Source of the DNA: Sipunculus nudus
Taxonomy: Eukaryota; Annelida; Sipuncula; Golfingiida; Sipunculidae
Direction of reading: 5' to 3'
Length of the DNA: 64,000 nt
Assembly (NCBI GenBank): GCA_026874595.1
Contig: CM049311.1
Coordinates: 49,231,676 to 49,295,675 of the forward strand
Positions 11,516 to 23,180 of the stretch are shown here, piece by piece. The notes under the pieces were generated by a model that saw nothing but the letters and a program-made list of their open reading frames with translations, searched no databases and was not told the origin of the DNA. Numbering within the stretch: the first letter of the stretch is position 1; every line of letters begins with the position of its first letter. The translations under genes were made by a program, and so were the position numbers.

Positions 11516-12625
11516 GGATAAAACTGATAGAGGTTTAAAGATGGGAGACACTGAATGTTCAGAGTTGAGTAGGGAGACATTCCGACAGATGCCCTGTATT
11601 ACAGATTTAACAGAAAGCTTTCCATTATCAGCTGACACAGATGTTGCAGACAATGCATAACTTTAGATTTTCAAAAATCAAGCTCATGTTCTAGTGGTCA
11701 AAACCAGGTTATGTATTTTCCCGTTAATGACTGGAAGTTTTATATTCTGCTACTGGGGTATGTTGCTTTACCAACGTGTTGCTCTTGTCGTGATAACAAA
11801 ATTGTTTTGTCTGTGGGTGCACATATTGGTGCTTTACCTTGTGTAATTGAACCTGTAGAAGGAACATGTTAATTTATTAGTATCAGTAGGACAGGTAATT
11901 CTTGATAAACATGGAAATAATGTTAATTATTATTATAATTAAAAAAATCTTCCTATATGGGGTGGCAAACCCTGCGCGGTTCAAAATGGTGTTCAAAGTC
12001 GGTGCCTTGGAATGTTGATTAAACCTGTGTAATTCCTTGGAACTTTTTCATTGAAAATATTTTGAAAAACACCCCTGGATATCTTTGTACTGCACTCCAA
12101 GGATTGCCACATGCTTACATGATTCGTCCTAGTGTAAACAGATGTGCAATAAAAACCCATAAAAGGTTATTAACGTTTGGATTTACACCAAAATTTAATC
12201 ACTTTGAAATGTTTACAATTTAACCAAGATGATCAATATAGGTTCACGCAAGGTCAATAATAATTATGCAGATAATTTTGATTGAAATTAAGCAGATAAA
12301 AGACAGCTATGTGTCAATATATATTTTGTCTATCAATACCAGGACAGACATATCAATTGCAGCAGAAAGATACTTTAGTTTGACCTGCATAGCCATGGAT
12401 GGGAAAAGTTTAAGTATAGTTTTGTGATGAAGGAAAGAACTTTTTATTCATAAACCAAACCTAAGTAAGATTTTGTTAGCTTTCGCTGGCATTATAACAG
12501 GACGCCCTACCGGTTCATGAAGGAACCTTAAACTGAAGATTTGATAAGACGATAAAGATGAATATATACATATACAGTCAATTATGGTCACAATAAAGAT
12601 ATTATTACTTTCTGGGAGAGTGACA
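11516..12625. other. Noncoding stretch, nothing firm
   Basis: No exon or well-defined repeat was found. The phrase GTCGGTGCCTTGGAA near 12000 recurs near 33085, too short on its own to define a family. Confidence 0.45.
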
Positions 12626-12639
12626 CCAGTGAGTATGAA

Positions 12640-12760
12640 ATATGATCAGGATTGTCTTGATTTAAACTATCGCGCAAGTGGTGGCTTTAAATAAGGATTG
12701 TGCTTGAGAAAGAAAATTAATTACTGAGCGAAGGAACTGACCGCACAAAATTTAAAAATT
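12640..12760 (+). repeat. Dispersed repeat member a (GCGCAAGTGGTGG family)
   Basis: Shares the order ATGATCAGG..., TTTAAAC, GCGCAAGTGGTGGCT, TTAATTACTGAGCGA and GAACTGACCGC with members near 13110 and 14628. This is the most diverged of the three copies. Confidence 0.6.
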
Positions 12761-13109
12761 CATCACATTATTCATTTGCCATGAGGAGTTAAAGATCAGG
12801 CTATATCCGTGTTACTTATGATAAGCTCACAGGTTTTGAATTAACATGACCTCTATTGTGTTTCAAGTATGTTAACGAATGTCTGATATTTGACATTAAT
12901 TATCAACCGAATGACACTGGTAGAAAATCATCTTATTTTAGAGTATCTAAATTCGGCAAATATTTTACAATTTTCCAACAAAAATAAATATTATTATATC
13001 TTTCGGTGGAAAAAATGTTCTTTAGCTTCTTGTTAAGTCAAAATGGCTCATGATAGACTTCTAGAACGCCTGTTTTTGTGTCCTGTATACTATCCAGAAA
13101 AACAACATA

Positions 13110-13290
13110 TTTAATCGGAAACAATAATACCAACGAGTCTGTCATGTGATCGGGTAAGCTTCATACACTAGGGCACTGTGGGATTATCTTTAAACATAAA
13201 CTAAAGCGCAGGTGGTGGTTTTCACTTACAAAGGAAGAAAACGGCGAGACAGTCGCACTATTTAGCGAAGCCAATTACTGTACGGAAAGT
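13110..13290 (+). repeat. Dispersed repeat member b
   Basis: Shares ATCGGAAACAATAATACCA, CGAG-CTG, TTATCTTTAAACATAAAC, GCGCAGGTGGTGG and TTTAGCGAAGCCAATTAC with the copy near 14628. Confidence 0.75.
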
Positions 13291-13300
13291 CATTGTCCGA

Positions 13301-14620
13301 CAAACGCACATGATGGACAAGAAAACTAACTTGTGTACTTTATAATAATGATATAAGAAAAATACACGATGCAAAAAGTTTATTATGCAAGATCAATTAT
13401 AAATATTGGTTCTTACTCAAACGTGTAGTTGGGCATGCAGATATGATATAAAGAAACATTATACTTAGTTTTTCTACTCTAATGGTACCTCAGTGAGATT
13501 ACAAGTTTATTTTTACCCATTTCACCATTGGTACCATTAGAATAAAAACATTACATTTTAAGATGCCCAGAAGATGACCTAAGAAAAATGAAACCGATCG
13601 CCTTCATTTGATGTGAACTTGACGTTTCATAATTTAAGTTGTAAATAACACCGCATGAAAATTTTAATTGTGCTAGAGTATTCACATTATCCCAAGGGAA
13701 TGCTCCATCTTTCAATTGTCCGGGTTTCATACTCTAATATAAAATCGGTAAAAACTATGAGACATCATATTTCACATGATTGATATAGTCTATGTGATAT
13801 TATTTAACTTTCCCATCAAATGACACTGAGAAGACCCGGATGATGAGTTGTAGCAGAGCAATTGTGGTTGAGTTTCAAACAAGTATTACCAAAAAACATC
13901 CATCCCAAAGGCTGGCTTCAAAAATTCAAAGGAGGTTCTGTCAAGGACGTAAAGAGCATGTTAACAGAATGTTCATAATTAAATAGCCACTCCACTGGAT
14001 GGTATGTATTACATTTATAGGCTAGGCAAAACCATTCCAATTACCATTAAATAATCAAATAAAGCCGTTGTAGCAAATAATTCCTCACAATTGATTTTGC
14101 ATACTGTACTCATTATTTTAATATGATATACTCTATTTTATCCAACATAACTCGAAGTTGTATATTGCTATGCCGTTGTTTGATTGCAAAAAAATATTAA
14201 CTTTGTGTTATTCAATAGATAGAAAGACCATATTATGTAATTGACCAGGTAATACTTGCTAAATATATGAAAATAATATCTTAGCGGCAAATTAATATAC
14301 AGCTGTGTTCTCAATGTAACTTAATATGATGCAAACAAGTTACCACCGAAAATAAATACGCAACTGTGTTTCCTTGAACTAGAATAACCGTCAAGTGACC
14401 GAAATTAAAATTTGCGATCATTATGATAAGATGTGACGTAATAGATATATTCATATAATCAATCCAAAACTTAAATCGCGTCCTTGATTAAGGAGTCTCC
14501 CAGCAAGATTTTCATTAAGTTTAATACGATTCGATGTCCAAATACTGGACTTTATGGTATTTACACAGTTTTATTGAAAGTGTCGAGCTAGTAACCATGC
14601 CTGGATTCGGTAATATTAGA
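13301..14620. other. Noncoding stretch, nothing identified
   Basis: AT-rich sequence between repeat members b and c. No exon or defined repeat was found. Confidence 0.45.
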
Positions 14621-14627
14621 TTAAATC

Positions 14628-14800
14628 GGAAACAGTAATACCAGCGAGACTGATATATGATAGGCAAAACGTCATGCTAAGGGGTATTGTCTTTAAACAT
14701 AAACCTTGAGACCATAGCGCAGGTGGCGGTTCCAGAGCTGGGGTTATTGCAGACATGGAAGTAAGTTAATTGCGCAGCGAGGGGGACTGCTCAAACAAAG
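14628..14800 (+). repeat. Dispersed repeat member c
   Basis: Closest to member b. Shared phrases include AATCGGAAACAGTAATACCA, TTGTCTTTAAACATAAACC and GCGCAGGTGGCGG, then a TTAATTGCGCAGCGAGG tail. The three members lie within 2.2 kb in the same orientation. Confidence 0.75.
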
Positions 14801-15099
14801 TACATCAATTGAAAACGGTGAAAAGAATAGAACTTGTTTGTTTTGTAAATGGAATCCTTTGATTAATCCAAGTCTTCATTGTTTGTCCCTGTAATCGGAA
14901 TTATATTTCTGCAAACAAGATACAAGTTCTGATAAAGCCTAATTCATGCTATTTCTCATTCTACCCATACAGTGATGTGGGAACGCGGGAGGGCTGGGGT
15001 TAGGCAAGACTCTGCCCCTTTTGACACAAACATGTATCAATTAATTGAATCTATGAACCAAACAAACTAATATGGCGAAAGCTTTCTGTAGTAATTGTC

Positions 15100-15260
15100 T
15101 CCGCCGGGAGGGTACGCGTTCACCCCGTTTATGTGTTTTCGTGTGTCGGGGTGTGTATGTGTGTGTGTTTGTGACGATATAACTCACGCAATTATAAATG
15201 TAATCTCATGAGATTTTCAGGTCACTTCGGAAATTTGCCAATGAGATTTTGGTGTGAATA
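15100..15260 (+). repeat. Dispersed repeat (related to 62655-62790)
   Basis: Shares ATAACTCACGCAATTATAAA, AATCTCATGAGATTTTCAGG and GGAAATTTGCCAATGA with the copy near 62.7 kb. Both are preceded by a TGTG-rich stretch. A weaker match (ATAACTCATGCAATTTTTTT) lies near 60115. Confidence 0.75.
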
Positions 15261-15479
15261 CGGCACATGCATGATTTGGCTTAAGTAACGTCATCAAGGA
15301 ATGGTCATAAATGTACAGTCACTTATGCATAATAAATATGGAGAATACAGGCCGAATAATATATCCTGGGTTAAAAGAAACTGAAAAAAATGAAAATAGT
15401 ATAGCTTAATGTCGAAACTGATATGTGCCCGAGAACGAAGCCTGTATAAAACAGGAACATTATCAAGGAGTGTAATGAT

Positions 15480-15720
15480 CACTGATGCACCGAAACATAG
15501 CGATACAAAGTCAAATATCATATAGCGACGTCATCAGATGTGCCTATATTGATACAGTGACCTTATATGGCCATCCAAAAGAAATTCAACAAGCGGCCCA
15601 TGCAGTTAACCGATCTCTCATCGGCTGATCCGTGCACAAGCTAACCAACAGGTCAGTTCACGGCATCAGTGAAGGCGGAACGTTTATTTGCGAATGTGCC
15701 AGCGTGGGCCCGACAAAAAA
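15480..15720. promoter_or_regulatory. Candidate regulatory stretch with a CArG box
   Basis: A more GC-balanced, non-repetitive stretch that contains a perfect CArG (SRF-type) box, CCTTATATGG, at 15561-15570, and a GACGTCATCA (CRE/AP-1-like) site near 15526. Motif content alone is weak evidence. No adjacent gene is visible in the window. Confidence 0.2.
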
Positions 15721-18700
15721 GAGAAAGAGCAGGCCTGAGTGTTTACAAATGAGTCTTTTACTAGCGTCTGATCCATAAGGGGGTTCACATTGAACTTTGG
15801 CAAAGTTTCTTAACTTCCAGATCAGTTCCAAATAGGGAATTGCAATAATAAAAGGGAAATAAGCCTAACTTTCCAGTTTGAATAAAAAGCATACCTAGCA
15901 AATTATTTTTACCATTCATTCAAATCATAATAAATGAGAGTCTATTATTACAACATCTTTAACCATTATTAGATTCAAGTTCCCTGGTCACCTGCACAAA
16001 AGAGCACATTTAAAAGCTTAATTCTTATGAAAAAATAAAACTAGAAGGTTGCAAAATTTCATGTTAAAACACCCACTGGCGGAACAAACTATGCGTTTTG
16101 ATTTGCTTTTATGTTTTTATTTACAAATGCCAATTCCTCTGCAGAAACAGGTGTGTGTATGATCCAGGGGGGGGGGGGGGAGGGGCAGACACCCTCCCTC
16201 CGTTTGAGCCGCGACTTCACACTTACTAGGATGAGAGGACTTTTTATCATGTTTTCTAATTAGTCTTCCTGGTTCCGACCCTGCTATATACCACTAAAAA
16301 TGACATATTCTTCATTTGACGCCAAGTTATGGTGGTCAATTTAAATGAAGCTCACATGTTATTTATTTATTATTAAATGATTTTTAAAACTTTAATAGGA
16401 TACGAATTTGTTTGGTTGAAATGTACATCTAATTTAAAGTGTCTGTAAAAAGCCGCTCTACTTGGTCATTAAATTAGCAAAATTAGTTCTTTTAAGCTGC
16501 CTGGCTACATACCTTTTGCATAAGTGTCATACACTGGGCGATTAATGGCGTCGCTCCCAGAAATCTTGTGCGTTTCAGTCATGCCCCGTGCATGTACAAA
16601 TTTTTGCATGTATATTTCACTTCAAATAGTTGTCACGGGTGGCTCCATGTCTTAAGAACCATTGGAGTGATTTTGACTGAAATTTGGTGTTGATATTATT
16701 ACGTTCGCTATGGAATTTTAGACCAGGAGAACCACAATATGACATCAAGGCGCCATCTTGGATTTTCTTTCGTATAGCCTCCAAGGTTCTTCACGATGGA
16801 TTGAGTCGGGAACTTTGAAAGGTTCTTGTTGGAGCCCATGTGTACGGTACTTTATAGAACAGGTTTATTGTTTATTTTAGAAAAGAGTAGGTCATATCAT
16901 ACGTTTGGGTATTAATTACAGGCCATATGTCCCATATTTAAAGGAAACAGTTTTGATATATACTATGAAAAATTATAAAAGCATTTCTCATAGAAAGTGG
17001 ATTACTGCACGGATCATGGCTGAAATATCATATATATAATTTTATCCTGAAATATGAAAATCATCCAGTTGAAATGAAAACGCGTTTTTTTTCAAGGAAA
17101 CACATTTTTTATTTAGTTGTAAAGATCCTCATGTGAAAAATGTGCAACAGGCTTAAAGCACTGGCATATTTATGCACCTTAATTATATAATTTGGCAGGT
17201 CTGTGTTTTATATAAAGTAAATAAATTCCATAAGAATGGTAAAATTACTTGTCTTGTCAAAATGGGTGGTCATCCAGAGAATAATTGGTTTATCTAGTAC
17301 ATTTATCTAAATATCCTGACATACTCTTCATATAGCCTATACTAGCAAGTCCAATGAGGCAATCAATAAACAGTCATAGATAATTTATGTTGAAAAGAAC
17401 ATTAAACAGAATACCTCAAAGAAGTACCGTTCGTTAAAAGTGGATAAAAAATGATTTATGCACTGAACATTATGATTCTACGTTATTACAATAAGCTTAG
17501 ACAGTACACCCCGTATTACATCTTGCTTAAATAGTACGACGATTATTACTGCTAGGATCATACATTGATCTTTGATCAAGAAACCCTGGTGTAGGAAACA
17601 TATTTAACCATAAAGCATTTTTATAAGATATATTGGGAAAACACTTATATGCTGTTAGTTGGTACAATGAAAAATATCTCGATACGTATCGCAAAACGCG
17701 CGCACATATCAAAATAAATAGCAATACGACAACTGCAGGCGATAGTTAGCCCTTCTTGTACGGCACCATTTGTCTAACAGTTAAAATGAACGAACTTACG
17801 CGTAGAGCTAAATGAAAAATGGAGGTTTGAAAAAAAAACCCCAAAAATATGATGTAGGCTTAGTATCATTTTTCAAGCTTTGATCAATATGTAATTTTTT
17901 TTATGATTAAACCAAGATCAAATGGCAATTGGATAAAAAGCAATGGAAAGCAATGCCTTAAATAATTAGGGTCAAATAGATATTTTTTGACAAGTCTGCG
18001 AAAAAACGTATGCAATAGGGTATTGTCTGTAAATGCAGCCATTGTAACCCAGACAAGATGGTGGCCAAAATGTAGGCCTGTTGATCTGAAATAATGTTAA
18101 GTCTCATTCATCCTTGGCCCCTTGTTTTTTTATTATATTTTATTCAGACAACTCACACCTGCTGTTCCAATGGAAGAACGATTACTAGCGTAACTGTCTG
18201 GAGTGAAAATAATATGAAGATCGTGAAAACTAAATATGAGGAAAAATTAATAGTTTTTGCGACTTGTGCCATCAAAGCCATAATAACAATCAAAAGAGTT
18301 AAAACGTCTACTATGATTAGGCAATGATTTTCGCAATCTCTGTGAAGTCACCAGATATCGCTCCACCTGCCTGATGGCTCAATGAACGCATCCACTAAGG
18401 ACGCAATGACAGAGTGGCTTAATTTCGATTCGGCGACCGAACCAAATATTACGAAGTTTTCTCCATCATGACTGGGGCTTTATATTTCTTGCATATTGTA
18501 GCTTAAAAGAAAGATTTCGAAAAACAAACTGGTGGCTAGGTCATTGGGTGCGGAATCTCTGGAGGAATATTTATCAAAGCTTATTGAGGAAAACGTATTT
18601 TATACCACAGTTCCGGTCGCATAGGTTAAAGAATTTCCCTGTACTTTGGTACTTTTAGGTCATAGACGATGTACTCTGTCCGAGTCAAACAAAGGGATTT

Positions 18701-18873
18701 TTTATTTGCACCTTTAATAACAAAATATCTTAAATAATTTTCTACTGTTGACATAGAGCTGATTAATAAGGAAGTTCTTCTACCGGTCTCCATGGTAACA
18801 GCTTAACACGTCAAAGCTCTGTAGTCGGAATCCTTTAAAAAGGCAAAGAAAAAAGTTATGCCTAAGAGGGTTT
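15721..18873. other. Long AT-rich noncoding stretch
   Basis: No exon was found. It contains a short poly-G run near 16169-16182 and a degraded repeat-like paragraph around 16500-16870 (GGCGCCATCTTGG phrase). Frames at 17527-17724 and 18094-18327 have no recognisable domain. Confidence 0.45.
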
Positions 18874-21800
18874 TTGGATAAAGGGATAGTTTTGCTAAAT
18901 AAGATGTCTGGACTAAGGCGCCACCTGCAGTCCATTTTTATTACAAACTTGATATAGCTCGTTTCATTACTTTAAGCTCGATACATTACAACAAACTCTA
19001 TCACAGCATCTAAATGAAGACACGTATGTAAGTGTAGGAGGCTCAGGAATCATTAGAAGTATCCCCATGTTAGTGGCTTTACTTCTCTAGCTAAATTTAG
19101 CTAGAAAATGTATCTCAATAAAGGTAAACAGGGTTTAGGGGTGCAATATTTGATAATGAAACAAGTATAGACATGACAACGAGAGCATTTTCTAGCTATA
19201 TTATTATAGTGGAAAAACTAAAATTACAATAAACTGTAAGGCTGGACATATTTCCGTAAAAACTAAATTTGTACTATGCGTCATGGTTGTGATATTCTGG
19301 TATTAATCCTTAACACGACAAAGTGATAATGGGGAAGGGACCTACCGAACGCCGTCAACAGTCTACATCGTAGTTATATGTTCTTTGTAGGAACTTTCTT
19401 TATTATTTTGTACATATCGTCATACAGTATATCCAGTGCGTCAAAGAACTATTGTTCATCTCTGTCTATATGTATGTTCATGAGCTAGTATCTAATTAAA
19501 AGGATTGTCCTGGAAAGATCATATCTGCACCCTAACATTACAGAACAAATTGACCTGCATGCATCGTAGCAAAAGTAAATTTATAGGTTTAATCGTTAAT
19601 CTTTCACATACAAGTGATCTACGTCCACACTCTATGCGGTACTACACTCTTAACAATATAATATTATATATATTATATTAATATTAATATTAATATTAAT
19701 ATGATATATCTTCGTATAGCAGGTATTGACGCTTGTTTATCTTTCACAGCATATTACCTATGACATTTTCTAGGATTTATACATGCGCCTGTGCTCTGGG
19801 AACTTTTAAAGCTTAGCAAGAAGGCCACTTTAGTTTTATCAGATCTGATTTCGGAATTTTTCATTTAAAAATTAATGTACTTATTGTAAATTAATGTAAA
19901 TCAAGTTGTCACAACCTATGGCTCAAACGCGCAACATATAAAACTTACATTACATTACCACTTGTTCCTGTATCTTACGTAAATGTCACAATCTGAGGTG
20001 AGGCCGCGAAGCGATCAAAGGATCATCCATTTCTAAGACCATTGACAGCAGCCTCCACCAGAGGTCGTCTTACTTAGAACTAACCTCTTCCATTTGGCAC
20101 TGTTTGATTGCAGAGATGACCTGTCTCAATTATCAAACTTTAAAAATCAAATTTGTTTCAAGGAAACACACGCTCTTTATATAACCTTGCGCATGCTTAT
20201 AAATTATTACTTTTCCGTAAAACCTAACCACAAATATACCGTGCATGTTTATGTGATTTGCCTTGAAACAGTTTTACGTAATTGGACAGATTACATTACC
20301 CTCTACCCTAAGGACGACCATATTCATCATGGAATTTATTTTTAAATGAGATGAAGATTAGAATTGAATAACAAAACAAATGGAACAATCAATGCCATAA
20401 ATATGGTCAATTATACGGTGAAACCTATATGGTGAGACAGACATGCAAGCAAGAAAAAAAAATCTAAGGACATTGTACGTAAACGAGACCATTGAAGCAA
20501 AGTGATTAACAAAAAGCACATCTGAAGCTTTATAATCAATCTTTTACACATTGTTTTCATGCAACAGCCAACAAGCAACTGTTGCTCAAAAGGGAGTACG
20601 TGAAACACGCAGTTGATTGGTGTCTTAATAATGCTTTTCCTCATTAAATGTTCCTGTATAACCATAAAAACGAAATATATGATACAAAAACTTATAAAAA
20701 GGGGGCTCAGCATATTGGAAAAAGTAATCAAGGGTGCGGGAGTGCCGCTAGACTTAATACATAATTTCTGCATGCCAGAAGTAAAAATCCGTCGCGACTT
20801 TCGGTTTCCAGTGTATATTATTCTATTGCTAAAACTATTTAAGAGGAGAAAGAGAGTCTTGCGCCCTCTTTTAATCCGCCCTAAAGCCATAAGGAATTGA
20901 TTTGCGTGGTTTCTGTGATGTCGCTGTCATTTAAAAAATGACTAATATTTTGCACACTGCTCTCCTCTTAACAGTACCTTTACATTCCTAGCTGAATGGA
21001 ACTGAAAGAAATATTGCAATAAACCCCAGAAAGCCATGGTTTTTCTTAAATATACTTATCCAAGGGTATCGAAGAAATCATATTTATTTCCCAGCTCAGC
21101 CACAGAGGTTAGAGGAACTGAAATTTTACGCGTGGTTTAAGACCACAGTACAGACAGAAGATGTTTTCGTTTTACACATTTTTATTGAAAACAGTCTTCC
21201 TCAGTTAAGCTTCCTTAAAAGGAAGTTCTTATATGTGTCTGTGTGGTAGCGTTCATCCGTTGAAGGTCTGTTGGCCATTTAATAAAATACAGAAATGTTG
21301 AAAGCTAAGAAGGAACCTTTTACCCACGTTTTGTAGAAATAAAACCTTTAGACACGACGAAAAGAAGAATTTCTATGCGTGAATGATTCAGTGGAAAAAT
21401 CGAAATATTCCATAAGCCCCAATGGGCGGGAAATCTTGAAGCAAACGTAGAGGGTGACTGAAAGTTTACTATGATGTCTTTATGCTACTACTTTGATATT
21501 AAGGCCTGCTTTGGGTTGAGGCTTCATTACTTATCGAGAAAGTTATTCGGAAAGTTCATCCCCGAGTAACATTTCAAGGAAGGCAAATAGATCGAATCCC
21601 ACGGAGGTATTTCTATCAAATTGCCTTCTGAAGACATTTTTTTAACCACGCCCTCCGCCTCCGCCTAGGATGACAATATTTTTTGTTTGTTTGATCTTAG
21701 ATTGATATGTAATTTCCTTGCACTGCTTGACAGAATCTCCTATTTCGATACCATAGACAAAGTACCATGTCCGAAACAGGCATCGAATTTTTGGTTTTCA

Positions 21801-23180
21801 GCAATAAAAAAGAAGAGGCATTTCGTATTACTCTCTCAGCTGGTGTCCCAGGGATTATTTTTTTCCGTAAAAGGAAGCTCCGATTTATTCCTGTGCGAGG
21901 GCAGCGCATCCAACAAAATGTCTATCGGAGAATTCATAAAAAATAAATGCATATGTCATGACCATAAAACATTTTTCAGAATAAGAAGATGGAGAAGCTT
22001 AAAAGGTTGCGCAATCTTGTTACACTCTCTGAAACTCATCTTTTCTTTCTCACATCCTCCGCATCATCAAATAGTGTCTATATGAAGCCAGGCTATAGAC
22101 AACGCCAGGGTAATGAATCACTGAATTGAAAGAAAAAAAAACTTAAGACCACCAAATGTAATGCTGAAGTCCTTTACCTATGAAAGTCAGCTAGAACTAG
22201 TCTTTTTAGAACTAGAATCACTTAATGTTATCAATAAATATTTCGGTAAAAAAGTCTTTATTGACATAAAACTGATAGACATTACAATTGTTATCTAACA
22301 AGCTTGCGTTTGTTGTCAAGAGTTTCAATGAAAACATACTTTCAAGATTTTGTCCTAAAAATGTGTTTATTTTTTTCTCTAATTTATCACTTATTTTCTG
22401 CAGCTGGGTAAATGACAGCATCCATTTTATAAATGAGGTTTAATATTTTAGATTCTACGATAAATACATCCAAATATGTCAGTGAACGATCTTATTCATT
22501 TGTTGCTGCGGCACACGAGGATTCTCTGTCAAGTGTGTGTTAAGTTCACGAGGACCATTAAAATATCCGACAAATAATGCCCACGGTAACTTTGTTTAAT
22601 TATTTTCTTTGTTGTCTTGAAGTTATAAAATGATATCTGAAATACAAAGGGGGAAAGCTATATTATTAAGGGTCAGGTTGGTTTATTAAGCCAGGAGGTA
22701 GACCTTCGGCATTTTGCTTCAGTTCTTAGGATTTCGACCAGAGTACACAAGACACACCGCAATTTTGCTGGTTTTATAATCCAATCTCTCTCAAGACGGC
22801 CTGCGGGTTCTTGGAAATTGCACCTTAACTCATAAGCTCATATATCCGGCTTTTAGACTGATGAATTTTCACAAGTTATACTCAGGCTGAGGAAGTAATT
22901 TTCACTTTGTCTCTTTTATGGCTTGTTTTTAGCTGTTTACCTTAAAGTTTACACTCTCTTGATGGTAAAGTTTCTTTGTTATTCCGCTCTTACCTTGAGA
23001 AACTGAATATTAAGAACAAAAGAGTAAAACGTTAACCTGATAACTTTCAAAGAATACCTTGTCTCCTTTTAGTATTTACGGTAAATTGCTTGTAAAGAAT
23101 AGACAAAAACCAGGACTGAGCATTCCACCTCTAGATATGAAGGCGTGTTCAGAATGAAACTGTAAAGATATTTCATACTG
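18874..23180 (+). repeat. Duplicated block, copy A (about 4.3 kb)
   Basis: Colinear with copy B at 27481-32146. Both begin GGATAAAGGGATAGTTTTGC and share successive anchors, including TAGCTAAATTTAGCTAGAAA, TCTTTGTAGGAACT, GATTTGCGTGGTTTCTGTG, ATGTCGCTGTCATTTAAAAA and TTAGTATTTACGGTAA. Both end near TTCCACCTC...TTCAGAATGAA. Copies differ by many substitutions and indels. Long frames such as 20411-20890 (minus) and 21687-22085 (plus) are not kept open across both copies, so coding is not supported. Copy A has a TA/ATT-rich expansion at about 19660-19710 that B lacks. It ends exactly where the 23181 palindrome begins. It could be a segmental duplication or two copies of an unclassified long element. 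Confidence 0.9.
19655..19710. repeat. AT-rich microsatellite (ATTAAT)n
   Basis: ATATAATATTATATATATT followed by repeated AATATT/ATTAAT. It is present in copy A of the duplicated block and absent at the equivalent site in copy B. Confidence 0.85.

Noticed and set aside
18340-18480. Possible tRNA or tRNA-derived SINE head (TGGCTCAATG phrase)
   Set aside because: No matching B-box or cloverleaf could be assembled, so no tRNA or SINE call is made.
20411-22085. 159- and 132-codon frames in duplicated block A
   Set aside because: The equivalent frames in block B are shifted or interrupted by indels, so there is no sign of coding constraint. No recognisable domain was found.
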